A stretch of DNA of 64,000 nt from Bradyrhizobium semiaridum (GTDB lineage: Bacteria; Pseudomonadota; Alphaproteobacteria; Rhizobiales; Xanthobacteraceae). A program made the translations under genes and the position numbers. This document shows positions 17,948-27,505 of the stretch, piece after piece; position 1 is the first letter of the stretch; every line of letters begins with the position of its first letter. The notes under the pieces were generated by a model, which worked only from the letters and a program-made list of their open reading frames with translations, did not search any database and was not told the DNA's origin. The stretch is taken from NCBI RefSeq assembly GCF_020329505.1, contig NZ_JAGKJJ010000015.1, forward strand, positions 62,001-126,000. Reading direction: 5' to 3'.

Positions 17948-18262
17948 ATGATTACCGCCGTCACTAAGTTCGTCTTGCCAAGTCCGATCACGCGGGAGGA
18001 AGCGCGCCGCACCTTCCTCAGCACCGCGCCGATCTATCGCGGCGTCCCGGGGCTGTTTCGCAAGACTTATCTGCTGTCCGACGACGGCACGACGGCGGGC
18101 GGCGTTTATTTCTGGAACTCGCGGCTGGAAGCCGAAGCGCTGTACACGGACTCCTGGCGCGCCCAGGTGCGGGAGAAATATGGTGTCGATCCGACGGTGA
18201 CCTATTTCGAAAGTCCCGTCGCGGTCGACAATATCGCGGAAAAAATCCTTTCCGACGAGTAG
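17948..18262 (+). CDS. YdhR-like small monooxygenase/ABM-fold protein
   Basis: 104 residues from ATG 17948 (GAGG at 17939-17942). The sequence ITAVTKFVLPSPITREEARRTF... GLFRKTYLLSDDG... GGVYFWNSRLEAEALY matches the YdhR-type dimeric ferredoxin-like fold, often annotated as putative monooxygenase. Catalytic activity of this group is unproven. Under probable control of the divergent TetR regulator; substrate is unknown. Confidence 0.78.
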   Translation: MITAVTKFVLPSPITREEARRTFLSTAPIYRGVPGLFRKTYLLSDDGTTAGGVYFWNSRLEAEALYTDSWRAQVREKYGVDPTVTYFESPVAVDNIAEKILSDE

Positions 18263-18393
18263 GACGAATGCAGCCGGCGCGTGTGCCTGCGCCTGCTGCC
18301 CGCATGCCAATCGTGAAGAGCTCCCACCTTGTGCCGGGTGAGCACGCAAGGCTAGTCTACCTGCAAGCAAAAAGACTGCAGGGAGCCGTCACG

Positions 18394-19443
18394 ATGAATC
18401 AACATCAATCCTCAGATCCGGCTTCCGTCCCCGTGTTGCCACGCCGCAGGCTCGGTCGCACCGGGCTCGACGTCTCCATCCTCGGCTTCGGCACTGCGCC
18501 GCTCGGCGATCTCTTTGCGCGGCTTGATGATGCCGCGGCGATCGCAGCCGCGGAGCGGGCGTTTGCGCTCGGCGTCAATCTCGTGGATTCCTCGCCGCTC
18601 TATGGCCATGGCCTCGCCGAGCATCGTTGCGGCACCGCGCTGCGGCGGGTGGCGCGCGACGGGATCGTGGTCTGCACCAAGGTCGGGCGCTGGATGGATC
18701 CGTTCCAAGGCCGCGGCGACGGCTCCAACTTCGCCGGCGGACAGCCGCATCGCGCGGTGTTCGACTATTCCTATGACGGCACAATGCGCTCGGTGGAGCA
18801 GTCGCTGCTGCGGCTCGGCACCGACCGCATCGATTTGCTGCTGATCCATGACGTCGACGTCTGGACCCACGGCGCTGATGCGATCGAGGCCCGGTTCCGC
18901 GAGGCGATGGACGGCGCCTATATCGCGCTCGACAAGTTGCGCGGCGAGCGCGTGGTCAAGGGCATCGGCATCGGCGTCAACGAGGCCGACATGTGCGTGC
19001 GCTTCGCCAAGGCCGGAACCTTCGACACCATGCTGCTCGCCGGACGCTATTCGCTGCTGGAGCAGCCGGCGCTCGCCGAATTCCTGCCGCTGGCTGAGAC
19101 GCAAGGCATCGGCGTCATGCTTGGCGGCGTGTTCAATTCCGGCATTCTCGCCACCGGCGCGGTCGCCGGCGCCAAATATAATTACAAGGAAGCACCACCT
19201 GAGGTGATACAGAAAGTCGCCGCGATCGAACGCGTCTGCCGCATCCATGGTGTGGCACTGCCGATCGCGGCGCTGCATTTCGCCCTGGGCCATCCGGCGG
19301 TCGCGAGCCTCGTGCTCGGCGCGGTGACTCCCGAGGAAGTCGAGCGCAATGTCGCTGCCTTGTCGACGCCCGTCCCCCCTGCGCTGTGGCGCGATCTGAA
19401 GGCCGAGCGGCTGCTCGACGACGGCGCGCCGGTGCCGGCATGA
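18394..19443 (+). CDS. Aldo/keto reductase, sugar (L-fucose/D-threo-aldose) dehydrogenase type
   Basis: 349 residues from ATG 18394, preceded by AGGGAG. TIM-barrel AKR pattern: RRLGRTGLDVSILGFGTAPLG, the catalytic Asp/Tyr region (VNLVDSSPLYGHGLAE), Lys in VCTKVGRW and IGVNEADMCVRF. The bulk of the sequence fits the group oxidising L-fucose/D-threo-aldoses or pyridoxal. Its stop overlaps the start of an amidohydrolase of the lactonase type, which suggests a two-step oxidation: sugar to lactone, then lactone hydrolysis. The actual sugar is inferred, not seen. Confidence 0.83.
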   Translation: MNQHQSSDPASVPVLPRRRLGRTGLDVSILGFGTAPLGDLFARLDDAAAIAAAERAFALGVNLVDSSPLYGHGLAEHRCGTALRRVARDGIVVCTKVGRWMDPFQGRGDGSNFAGGQPHRAVFDYSYDGTMRSVEQSLLRLGTDRIDLLLIHDVDVWTHGADAIEARFREAMDGAYIALDKLRGERVVKGIGIGVNEADMCVRFAKAGTFDTMLLAGRYSLLEQPALAEFLPLAETQGIGVMLGGVFNSGILATGAVAGAKYNYKEAPPEVIQKVAAIERVCRIHGVALPIAALHFALGHPAVASLVLGAVTPEEVERNVAALSTPVPPALWRDLKAERLLDDGAPVPA

Positions 19444-20294
19444 TGCGGATCGATGCCCATCACCACGTCTGGACGCTGGCTCGCGCCGATTACGGCTGGC
19501 TGACCGACAATCTTGCGCCGATCTATCGCGATTTCGGTCTGCCCGACCTGAAGCCGCATCTCGAGGGTGCGGGGATCGAAGGAACGATCCTGGTGCAGGC
19601 GGCGGCGACCGAAGCGGAAACCTCATTCATGCTCGACGTCGCCAAGGGCAGCGATCTCGTCCGCGGCGTGGTCGGCTGGATCGATTTCGATGCGGAGGAT
19701 GCCGCGGCGCGCGTCGATGCGATCGCGGCGCGCGACCTGCTGGTCGGGCTGCGGCCGATGGTGCAGGATATCGCGGATGACGACTGGCTGCTGCGCGAGA
19801 GGCTGGCCGCGCCGTTGCAGGCGATGGCGCGCCACGGCCTCGTGTTCGATGCGCTGGTGCTGCCGCGCCATCTGCCGCGGCTGGTGCAGGTGGTCGACCG
19901 CCATCCCGATCTGCAATTCGTGCTCGATCATCTCGGCAAGCCGCAGCTTGCTAGCGGCGATATCGCGGCCTGGAAGGAGAGCATCGCCGATCTTGCCACG
20001 CGCGCCAACATCGTCTGCAAGCTGTCGGGCCTCGCCATCGAGGCGGCGCCGAACTGGCAGGTGGCGGATCTGCGCGAAGCGGTCGATCACGTGCTGGGGT
20101 GCTTCGGGCCGCAGCGCCTTTTGTGGGGCAGCGATTGGCCAGTGGTCAATCTCGCCGGCGGTTATGCGCAGTGGTTCGCGGCCAGCGAGACCTTGCTGGC
20201 TGATTTGTCAAGTAATGCCAAGAATGCGATTTTCGGCGGCAATGCGGCGCGCGTCTATTTGTCAAGTCGCGGCCGGCCACCCTCCCTGAAATAG
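19440..20294 (+). CDS. Amidohydrolase-2 family lactonase (L-fuconolactonase-like)
   Basis: 284 residues from ATG 19440 or 19443, overlapping the aldo/keto reductase stop. The metal site begins at DAHHHVWTLARADYGWL and later shows FVLDHLGKP and LLWGSDWPV, the pattern of amidohydrolase-2 proteins such as L-fuconolactone or L-rhamnonolactone hydrolases. Coupling to a sugar-dehydrogenase-like gene supports lactonase activity. The next gene is tex, in the same direction but 157 bases on and probably separately transcribed. Confidence 0.83.
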   Translation: MMRIDAHHHVWTLARADYGWLTDNLAPIYRDFGLPDLKPHLEGAGIEGTILVQAAATEAETSFMLDVAKGSDLVRGVVGWIDFDAEDAAARVDAIAARDLLVGLRPMVQDIADDDWLLRERLAAPLQAMARHGLVFDALVLPRHLPRLVQVVDRHPDLQFVLDHLGKPQLASGDIAAWKESIADLATRANIVCKLSGLAIEAAPNWQVADLREAVDHVLGCFGPQRLLWGSDWPVVNLAGGYAQWFAASETLLADLSSNAKNAIFGGNAARVYLSSRGRPPSLK

Positions 20295-20451
20295 ATTCCC
20301 GCCGGCGCCAAATTTGATCCACAGCGCGCCTTGATGAATCATTCCGGGATGGTCCATAAGCGGCGTCCGCGTCGCCAGAGCAAGCCAATTTCTGAACGGC
20401 TCATGCTCAAACCAGAAGTCCCGGTGGCGCAACGGATTGAGAGAGACGAGC

Positions 20452-22788
20452 GTGGCAAAGATTCATCATCAGATTGCGCAGGAGCTGGGTGTTCGCGACG
20501 AGCAGGTCGAGGCGGCGGTGACGCTGCTCGACGGCGGCGCAACCGTCCCGTTCATCGCACGCTACCGCAAGGAGCTCACCGGCGCGCTCGATGATGCGCA
20601 GCTGCGTACGCTGGAGGAACGGTTGACCTATCTGCGCGAGCTCGAGGAGCGCCGCACCGCTGTGCTCAATTCGATCCGCGAACAGGGCAAGCTCGACGCC
20701 GCGCTCGAAGCCCAGATCATGGCTGCCGACAGCAAGGGCCGCCTCGAAGATATCTATCTGCCGTACAAGCCGAAGCGCCGCACCAAGGCCGAGATCGCCA
20801 AGGAGGCCGGGCTCGAGCCGCTCGCCGACCTCTTGATGGCGAAGCCCGAGAACGATCCGAACGACGCCGCCGCGCCGTTCGTCGACGCCGAGAAGCAGGT
20901 CGCCAACGTCGCCGCCGCCCTGGAAGGGGCCCGCGCGATCCTGGTCGAGCGCTTCGCCGAGGACGCCGATCTGATCGGCGCGCTGCGCGAGGAGATGTGG
21001 TCGAACGGCATCATGGCCTCGACCGTGCGCACCGGCAAGAAGACCGAAGGTGAGAAGTTCAAGGACTATTTCGATTTCAGCGAGCCGCTGACGAAGTTGC
21101 CGTCGCACCGCATCCTGGCGCTGTTCCGCGGCGAGAAGGAGGAGATCCTCGATCTCGCGATCAAGCCGGAGGCGCAGGAGCCGGTGGTCGGCGTGCCCAG
21201 CCCGTATGAGCTGAAGATCATGCATCGCTTCGCGATCTCCAACCAGGGACGCAAGGGCGACAAATGGCTGGCAGAGACGGTGCGCTGGGCCTGGCGCACC
21301 AAGATCCAGATCCATCTCAACATCGACCTGCGGATGCGGCTGTGGACGGCGGCTGAGACCGAGGGGGTGCGGGTGTTCGCCTCCAATCTGCGCGACCTCT
21401 TGCTTGCCGCGCCGGCCGGGGCGCGCGCCACCATGGGGCTCGATCCCGGCTATCGCACCGGCGTCAAGGTCGCGGTGGTCGATGCCACCGGCAAGGTGCT
21501 GGCGACCACTGCGATCTTCCCGCACGAGCCGCAGCGGCGCTGGGACGAGGCGCTCGCGATCCTCGGCAAGCTCGCGATCGAGCACGGCGTCGAGCTGATC
21601 GCGATCGGCAACGGCACGGCTTCCCGCGAGACCGACAAGCTCGCGACCGAGCTGGTGAAGCGTTTGCCGGAGCGCAAGATGACCAAGATCGTGGTCTCCG
21701 AGGCCGGCGCATCGGTCTACTCGGCCTCCGCCTTCGCCTCGAGCGAGCTGCCCGATCTCGACGTCACCATGCGCGGCGCGGTCTCGATCGCCCGGCGCCT
21801 GCAGGACCCGCTCGCCGAGCTGGTCAAGATCGATCCGAAGGCGATCGGCGTCGGTCAGTATCAGCATGATCTCGGCGAGGCCAAATTGGCGAAGTCGCTG
21901 GACGCCGTGGTGGAAGACTGCGTGAACGCGGTCGGCGTCGATGCCAACACCGCCTCGGTGCCGCTGCTCGCCCGCGTGTCCGGCATCGGGCAGGGGCTGG
22001 CGCAGAGCATCGTGCAGCACCGCGACGCCAACGGCCCGTTCAAGTCGCGCAAGGCGCTGAAGGACGTGCCGCGGCTCGGCCCCAAGGCATTCGAGCAGTG
22101 CGCCGGCTTCCTGCGCATCACCAATGGCGACGATCCACTCGATAATTCGGGCGTGCATCCGGAAGCCTATCCGGTGGTGCGCCGGATTCTGGAAGCGACC
22201 AAGAGCGATATCAAGGCGCTGATCGGCAACACCGACGTGGTGCGCGGGCTCAAGCCGCAGGCCTTCGTCGACGACACCTTCGGTCTGCCGACCGTGACCG
22301 ACATCCTGCGCGAATTGGAAAAGCCCGGCCGCGATCCGCGTCCGGCGTTCAAGGCCGCGGTGTTCAAGGAAGGCGTCGAGGAGGTCAAGGACCTCAAGCC
22401 GGGCATGATTCTCGAGGGCACCGTCACCAATGTCGCCGCATTCGGCGCGTTCGTCGACATCGGCGTGCATCAGGACGGATTGGTGCACATCTCGGCGATG
22501 TCGAGGACCTTCATCAAGGACCCGCGCGAGGTGGTGAAGCCGGGCGACATCGTCAAGGTCAAGGTTCTGGACGTCGAGGTCGCGCGCAAGCGCATCGCGC
22601 TGACGCTGCGGCTCGACGACGAGGTCGGGCCGAAGAAGGAGAATTCAGGCCCGTCGCGCGATTTCTCGCGCGGTTCGGCCAAGATGACCTCGTCAGCCCC
22701 GCGCCGGCCGCAGGAGCAGTCCGGCGGCGCACTCGCCGACGCACTGCGCCGCGCCGCCGAGAAGAGCGGCCGCGGCAAGCCGACGTAA
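20452..22788 (+). CDS. tex: RNA-binding transcription accessory protein Tex
   Basis: 778 residues from GTG 20452 (TTG at 20437 is an alternative). Family-typical order: N-terminal helical HTH-like region (IAQELGVRDEQVEAAVTLLD, then ATVPFIARYRKE), YqgF/RuvC-like domain (GLDPGYRTGVKVAVVD), helix-hairpin-helix (GIGQGLAQSIVQHRD), and a C-terminal S1 RNA-binding domain (GTVTNVAAFGAFVDIGVHQDG). The charged tail is low complexity. Tex binds nucleic acid and influences transcription and RNA turnover in many bacteria. Length and motif order match the family. Confidence 0.96.
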   Translation: MAKIHHQIAQELGVRDEQVEAAVTLLDGGATVPFIARYRKELTGALDDAQLRTLEERLTYLRELEERRTAVLNSIREQGKLDAALEAQIMAADSKGRLEDIYLPYKPKRRTKAEIAKEAGLEPLADLLMAKPENDPNDAAAPFVDAEKQVANVAAALEGARAILVERFAEDADLIGALREEMWSNGIMASTVRTGKKTEGEKFKDYFDFSEPLTKLPSHRILALFRGEKEEILDLAIKPEAQEPVVGVPSPYELKIMHRFAISNQGRKGDKWLAETVRWAWRTKIQIHLNIDLRMRLWTAAETEGVRVFASNLRDLLLAAPAGARATMGLDPGYRTGVKVAVVDATGKVLATTAIFPHEPQRRWDEALAILGKLAIEHGVELIAIGNGTASRETDKLATELVKRLPERKMTKIVVSEAGASVYSASAFASSELPDLDVTMRGAVSIARRLQDPLAELVKIDPKAIGVGQYQHDLGEAKLAKSLDAVVEDCVNAVGVDANTASVPLLARVSGIGQGLAQSIVQHRDANGPFKSRKALKDVPRLGPKAFEQCAGFLRITNGDDPLDNSGVHPEAYPVVRRILEATKSDIKALIGNTDVVRGLKPQAFVDDTFGLPTVTDILRELEKPGRDPRPAFKAAVFKEGVEEVKDLKPGMILEGTVTNVAAFGAFVDIGVHQDGLVHISAMSRTFIKDPREVVKPGDIVKVKVLDVEVARKRIALTLRLDDEVGPKKENSGPSRDFSRGSAKMTSSAPRRPQEQSGGALADALRRAAEKSGRGKPT

Positions 22789-22809
22789 GGGCGCCGCTCG
22801 TCTACCTGG

Positions 22810-24273
22810 CTACAGCTCGCCCGCCGCAAACCGCTTCAGCGCATCCGCGACGCCCTTGCCGTAGGCCGGATCGGCCTTGCTGCAATTGGCGACGTGCCGC
22901 TCCTGGATATGCCGTGCGGCCTTGCCGACCTGGCGGGCGGTATTATCGAACAGCGCCTGCTGCTGCGCCGCGCTCATCTTGCGGAACAGATTGCCGGGCT
23001 GCTGCCAGTGGTCGTCGTCGACGCGGTGATCCCAGTGCGCGGCCGCGCCTGACAGCTCCAATGGCGGCTCGTTGAGCTGCGGCTGATCGCTCCATTCGCC
23101 CGCGCTGTTCGGCCAGTAGCTCAGTTGGCCGCCGAGATTGCCGTCGGTGCGCATCGCACCGTCGCGGTGGAAGCTGTGGAACGGGCATTTCGGCGCGTTG
23201 ACCGGGATCTGGTGGTGGTTGACGCCGAGCCGGTAGCGCTGCGCATCGCCATAGGAGAACAAGCGCGCCTGCAGCATCTTGTCCGGCGAATAGCCGATGC
23301 CGGGCACCACGTTGGCCGGGGTGAACGCCGCCTGCTCGACCTCGGCGAAGAAGTTCTCCGGATTGCGGTTGAGTTCGAAATATCCGACCTCGATCAGGGG
23401 ATAGTCCGCCTTCGGCCAGACTTTCGTCAGATCGAACGGATTGAACGGAAACGCCTTGGCCTGCGCATCCGTCATCACCTGGATGAACAGCGTCCAGCGC
23501 GGGAAATCGCCGCGCTCGATGCTCTCGTAGAGATCGCGCTGGTGGCTCTCGCGGTCCCGGCCGACCAGCGCCTCGGCTTCGGCGTCGGTCAGGTTCTGCA
23601 CGCCCTGCCGGGTGCGGAAGTGGAATTTCACCCACGTTCGTTCATTGTCGGCATTGATCAAGCTGTAGGTGTGGCTGCCGAAGCCGTGCTGATGCCGGAA
23701 GCTCCGCGGGATGCCGCGCTCACTCATGACGATGGTGACCTGGTGCAGCGCCTCCGGCAGCAGCGTCCAGAAATCCCAGTTCATGTCGGCATCGCGCATC
23801 CCGGTGCGCGGGTGGCGCTTGATCGCGTGGTTGAGGTCGATGAAGCGCAGGGGATCGCGGAAGAAGAATACCGGCGTGTTGTTGCCGACCACGTCCCAAT
23901 TGCCTTCGTCGGTGTAGAACTTCAATGCGAAGCCGCGGATGTCGCGCTCCGCATCGGCCGCGCCGCGCTCGCCGGCGACCGTCGAGAACCGCGCGAACAT
24001 CGGCGTCTGTTTGCCGATCTCAGAGAAGATGCTGGCCTTGGTGTAGCGGGTGATGTCGTGGGTCACGGTGAAAATGCCGTGCGCGCCGGCGCCCTTGGCA
24101 TGCATGCGCCGCTCCGGGATCACTTCGCGGTGAAAATGCGCCAGCTTCTCGATCAGCCAGACGTCCTGCAGCAGCGCCGGCCCGCGCGGCCCGGCGGTCA
24201 GGATGTTCACATTGTCCGTGACCGGCGCGCCGGAGGCGTGCGTCAGGAACGGTGGCTTGGTCTCGTCGCTCAT
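22810..24273 (-). CDS. katA: Mono-functional heme catalase, small-subunit (clade 3) type
   Basis: 487 residues from ATG 24273, with AAGGAG six bases upstream; the longer frame to 24363 has no such site. Distal His is H58 in RRMHAKGAGAHG, the distal Asn is in VVGNNTPVFFF, and the proximal heme-ligand Tyr is in RLFSYGDAQRYRLG. Decomposes hydrogen peroxide in the cytoplasm. The length of about 490 and absence of a flavodoxin-like tail place it with the small-subunit NADPH-binding catalases. Convergent with tex. Whether OxyR controls it cannot be judged; no clear site seen. Confidence 0.94.
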   Translation of the reverse strand: MSDETKPPFLTHASGAPVTDNVNILTAGPRGPALLQDVWLIEKLAHFHREVIPERRMHAKGAGAHGIFTVTHDITRYTKASIFSEIGKQTPMFARFSTVAGERGAADAERDIRGFALKFYTDEGNWDVVGNNTPVFFFRDPLRFIDLNHAIKRHPRTGMRDADMNWDFWTLLPEALHQVTIVMSERGIPRSFRHQHGFGSHTYSLINADNERTWVKFHFRTRQGVQNLTDAEAEALVGRDRESHQRDLYESIERGDFPRWTLFIQVMTDAQAKAFPFNPFDLTKVWPKADYPLIEVGYFELNRNPENFFAEVEQAAFTPANVVPGIGYSPDKMLQARLFSYGDAQRYRLGVNHHQIPVNAPKCPFHSFHRDGAMRTDGNLGGQLSYWPNSAGEWSDQPQLNEPPLELSGAAAHWDHRVDDDHWQQPGNLFRKMSAAQQQALFDNTARQVGKAARHIQERHVANCSKADPAYGKGVADALKRFAAGEL

Positions 24274-24700
24274 CGAAGGCTCCTTGCGTGTCGAAGACAA
24301 CGTTTCGCGATCCAGGCGCGCGAGGCCCGGGGCGAAACGTGTTTGCGTTGCTGGTTGGGCCACGGCCGGGCGCGCCGTGAGTGCGCGTCGGCCGATCGAC
24401 CCGATGAAATCGAGGCCCTGAACTGCGCCTCTGCATGATCAACAATTAGAAATCCCGGCGCATCGACTCAACGCGGCAAGCCCGCCGAATCCAGCCAAAT
24501 ATCCGCTGATTCCGGCCAACAGCGATGGCACGCGCATGCCGACAGACGCCGCGCGCGCCGCGGCGACGATACCTCGTCGAAGCTAAATCCGGCGTCAGAA
24601 TCTGGCGCATTTGTAAGTTGAAGTCGGGGGTGCACGCGCGTCTGCTTCTCTCGTCGCGGCGATGCGCTCGTTGCCGCGATCCTGATCAAGGAGATGTTCG
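24274..24700. other. 427-base intergenic region between katA and the Gly-rich protein gene
   Basis: Contains the divergent promoters of katA (minus) and the Gly/His-rich protein gene (plus). AAGGAG just before 24701 is the ribosome site of the latter. No repeat, RNA gene or convincing open frame is visible. Confidence 0.5.
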
Positions 24701-25231
24701 ATGAACAACAAGTTTCTCACCTGTCTCGCGGCAGCCGCGATCGGCGTCAGTGTCGCGCTCGCGCCTGCGGCGGCCTTTGCCCGAGGTGGCGGCGGTGGTG
24801 GTGGCGGTCATGGTGGTGGTTTCGGCGGCGGCGGTCATGGCGGCTTCGGAGGCGGCGGCTTCGGCGGTGGCATGCACGGCGGCGGTTTTGGTGGCGGCAT
24901 GCACGCCGGTGGCTTCGGCGGCGGCATGCGTGGCGGCGGCGCCATGGCGTTCGCCAGCGGCGGCGGGGCACGTTTCGGTGGCGGTCCTGGCTTTGGCGGC
25001 GCCCGCTTTGCAGCCGCGCCGATGGGCCGTGCGGCGATCGGGCCGCACATTGCCGGCGGCGCATTCCACGGCGGTCATGGCTTCCATCACGGTTTCCACC
25101 ACAACCGATTCCATCGCTTCGCCTTCGTCGGCGGGCCGTTCTATGGCAGCTACTACGACGGCTGCTGGCGCCGAACATTGACGCCTTACGGATGGCAGTG
25201 GGTCAACGTGTGCGGCGATACCTGGTACTAA
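24701..25231 (+). CDS. Gly/His-rich exported protein
   Basis: 176 residues: signal peptide (LTCLAAAAIGVSVALAPAAAFA), then about 100 residues of Gly-rich sequence with periodic Met-His or Met-Arg (GGMHGGGFGGGMHAGG), a His-rich stretch (HGGHGFHHGFHHNRFHRF) and a conserved-looking C-terminus WRRTLTPYGWQWVNVCGD. This tail occurs in many short rhizobial exported proteins of unknown role. Possible metal binding by His/Met is inferred from composition only. Strong ribosome site AAGGAG. It is followed by a two-component system in the same direction, 97 bases away. Confidence 0.75.
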   Translation: MNNKFLTCLAAAAIGVSVALAPAAAFARGGGGGGGGHGGGFGGGGHGGFGGGGFGGGMHGGGFGGGMHAGGFGGGMRGGGAMAFASGGGARFGGGPGFGGARFAAAPMGRAAIGPHIAGGAFHGGHGFHHGFHHNRFHRFAFVGGPFYGSYYDGCWRRTLTPYGWQWVNVCGDTWY

Positions 25232-25328
25232 GCTGCAACGAACCGCACTGTTGTCGCGGTCGTCGCCAGGCGTTCCAGCCTGCCCCAAATTGGGATAGTC
25301 TGGCGGCGGCCGTCGCGGGGCGCTCGGA

Positions 25329-26033
25329 GTGTTCGATACAATAACTGGAGCTCACCGCCGTATTCTCGTCGTCGAGGACGATCCGGAAACCGCGGGGCAA
25401 CTCGCCGAGGAGCTCACCAGCAGCGGTTACGATGTCGATCTTGCGGCCAACGGCCGCGAGGCGCTGCATCAGGGCGCGGCGCGCGACTATGCCGTGATCA
25501 CGATCGATCGCATGCTGCCCGACATCGACGGCATCGCGGTGATGCGCCAGATGCGCGACGACGGCATCGCGGTGCCGTTCCTCATCATCAGCGCGCTCGG
25601 AGAGGTGGATGATCGCGTGCGCGGCCTGCGCGCCGGCGGCGACGACTATCTGGTCAAGCCGTTCTCCTTCGTCGAACTGCTGGCGCGTCTGGAAGCGCTG
25701 GGCCGGCGCAGCGAGACTGTTGCCAAGGAGACCATCCTGCGGGTCGGCGATCTCGCGCTCGATCTGATCGCCCGAACGGCAAGCCGCGGCAGCCGCAAGA
25801 TCCCGCTGCTGCCGAAGGAGTTTCAGCTGCTCGAATATCTCGTGCGCAACGAGGGCCGGGTGGTGTCGCGCGCCATGCTGCTGCAGCACGTCTGGGATCT
25901 GCACTTCGATCCCTCGACCAACATCATCGACGTCTATGTCGGCCGCGTCCGCCGCAAGGTTGACGACCAGCAAGCCTATCCGCTGATCCACACCATCCGC
26001 GGCATCGGATATTGCCTCCGTGCTCCTGGCTAA
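25329..26033 (+). CDS. OmpR-family response regulator
   Basis: 234 residues from GTG 25329. The receiver domain has the acidic pair and phospho-acceptor (ILVVEDDPE, D60 in VITIDRMLPDIDG) and the Lys of YLVKPFSF. The C-terminal winged helix has the usual end (VDVYVGRVRRKV-like run, then HTIRGIGYCLRAPG). It activates or represses transcription when phosphorylated by the kinase encoded immediately downstream, whose start overlaps its end by 14 bases. It may control the nearby Gly-rich protein, but nothing in the sequence proves that. Confidence 0.9.
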   Translation: MFDTITGAHRRILVVEDDPETAGQLAEELTSSGYDVDLAANGREALHQGAARDYAVITIDRMLPDIDGIAVMRQMRDDGIAVPFLIISALGEVDDRVRGLRAGGDDYLVKPFSFVELLARLEALGRRSETVAKETILRVGDLALDLIARTASRGSRKIPLLPKEFQLLEYLVRNEGRVVSRAMLLQHVWDLHFDPSTNIIDVYVGRVRRKVDDQQAYPLIHTIRGIGYCLRAPG

Positions 26034-27390
26034 GACGCTCAGGTCCTCGACGTTCCGCCTGGCGCTGATCGCGATCGGCGCCTTCGGCCTGATCGTCGCG
26101 GCGATCTTCGCCTATGTCTACTGGTCGACGGTCGCCTATGTGCGCAGCGAATCCGACCGCGCGATCATGACCGAACAGACCAACCTGCGCGAGGCCTTTG
26201 CACGGTCGGGGCGCGACGGGTTGGTCGCGCTGATCGGCCAGCGCATCGCCGATCGGGGCTTCGCCGGTCACGTCTATCTCCTTGCCGGGCCCGATGCGGC
26301 GGTGCTCGCCGGAAACCTCAAGCAATGGCCGTCCGGCGCGGCCGCGCAGGGATGGACCGAATTCCGCGCGCCGATGTTGCCGGCCAATCCGCTGGTGCGC
26401 GCCGTGACGGAGCGGCTGGCGAATGGCGACGACCTCTTGGTCGGCCGCGACATCGGCGATCTTGACGGCTTCATGGCGCGGATCAGGGTGGCGGGCATCG
26501 CGGTTGCCGGGCTGATTGTCGTGCTGGCGGCCGTCGCCAGCATCGGGGTGACGCGGCGTACGGTCGGGCGCATCGAGTCCATTAATGCGACAAGCCGCGC
26601 GATCATGCTGTCCGGGCTCGATCGGCGCATCCCGCTGCGCGGTAGCCATGACGAGTGGGATCGCGTCGCCGAAAACCTCAACCTGATGCTTGACCGCATC
26701 CAGACGCTGATGGGCGACGTCAAGCAGGTCAGCGACAACATCACACACGATCTGCGCACGCCGCTGACGCGGATGCGCGGCCGGCTCGAGAAGGCCTATC
26801 ACGCACAGCGGAACGGCGAGGCCGATGCGGCGCTGATCGGCGACACCATCGCCGATCTCGATACGGTGCTCAGGATGTTCGCCTCGCTGACGCGGATCTC
26901 CGAGATCGAAACGCGGGCGAGGCGAGTCGCGTTCCGCAGCGTCAATCTGGTCGAGATCGCCGGCGAGGTGGTCGAGCTCTACGATGCCGCCGCCGAGCGC
27001 GACGCCACCCGGCTCGATCTGGCCGGCGATGCTGAGGTCCTGTTGACCGGCGATCGCGACCTCCTGTTCGACGCCATCGCCAATCTCGTTGACAACGCCA
27101 TCAAGCACGGCCGCGCCGGCGGGCGGGTGAGCGTGACATGCTGCAACAGCGACGAGGGCGCCGTGATCGCGGTCGCCGACAACGGCCCCGGCATCCCCGC
27201 CGGCCAGCACGACCGGGTGTTCAAGCGCTTCTACCGCCTCGAGCAGAGTCGCTACACCCCCGGCAACGGCCTCGGCCTCAGCCTGGTCGCTGCGGTGGCG
27301 AGCCTGCACGGGGCCCGCATCGAGCTACGCGACAATGCGCCGGGGCTGCTGGTGCAGCTGTATTTTCCGCCAGCAGCGAGTGGAACGTAG
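26020..27390 (+). CDS. Membrane sensor histidine kinase
   Basis: 456 residues from GTG 26020. Two membrane segments (about 14-36 and 157-177) enclose a small periplasmic sensor domain of about 120 residues; then HAMP, the dimerisation/phosphoacceptor box with H243 (NITHDLRTPLTRMR) and the ATPase domain with N box (DAIANLVDNAIKHG), G1 (ADNGPGIP) and G2 (NGLGLSLVAAVA). It pairs with the overlapping OmpR-type regulator. The signal is unknown; neighbours concern oxidative stress (katA) and a metal-binding-like exported protein. Confidence 0.92.
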   Translation: MLLAKTLRSSTFRLALIAIGAFGLIVAAIFAYVYWSTVAYVRSESDRAIMTEQTNLREAFARSGRDGLVALIGQRIADRGFAGHVYLLAGPDAAVLAGNLKQWPSGAAAQGWTEFRAPMLPANPLVRAVTERLANGDDLLVGRDIGDLDGFMARIRVAGIAVAGLIVVLAAVASIGVTRRTVGRIESINATSRAIMLSGLDRRIPLRGSHDEWDRVAENLNLMLDRIQTLMGDVKQVSDNITHDLRTPLTRMRGRLEKAYHAQRNGEADAALIGDTIADLDTVLRMFASLTRISEIETRARRVAFRSVNLVEIAGEVVELYDAAAERDATRLDLAGDAEVLLTGDRDLLFDAIANLVDNAIKHGRAGGRVSVTCCNSDEGAVIAVADNGPGIPAGQHDRVFKRFYRLEQSRYTPGNGLGLSLVAAVASLHGARIELRDNAPGLLVQLYFPPAASGT

Positions 27391-27428
27391 GTGGGCAAGT
27401 AAGCGTAACGCGACTCCATCTAAAGCTG

Positions 27429-27500
27429 TCGTCGCCCGGCTTGACCGGCTTGACCGGGCGATCCAGTACGCCGCGGCCTAGCGGCTCGATAACGACTACC
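27429..27500. repeat. Intergenic repeat, family C (TGACCGGGCGATCCAGTA)
   Basis: TGACCGGGCGATCCAGTA at 27451-27468 occurs identically at 58514-58531. The following ATCCAGTACGCCGCGGCCT is nearly repeated at 63811-63830, which also has a reverse copy of the core at 63856-63880. Confidence 0.75.
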
Positions 27501-27505
27501 CCACC

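Noticed and set aside
24780..25000. GGC/GGT-rich tract as a possible tandem DNA repeat or CRISPR-like array
   Set aside because: Irregular Gly codons within a real coding sequence; no constant spacers or direct repeats. No CRISPR array was seen anywhere in the window.
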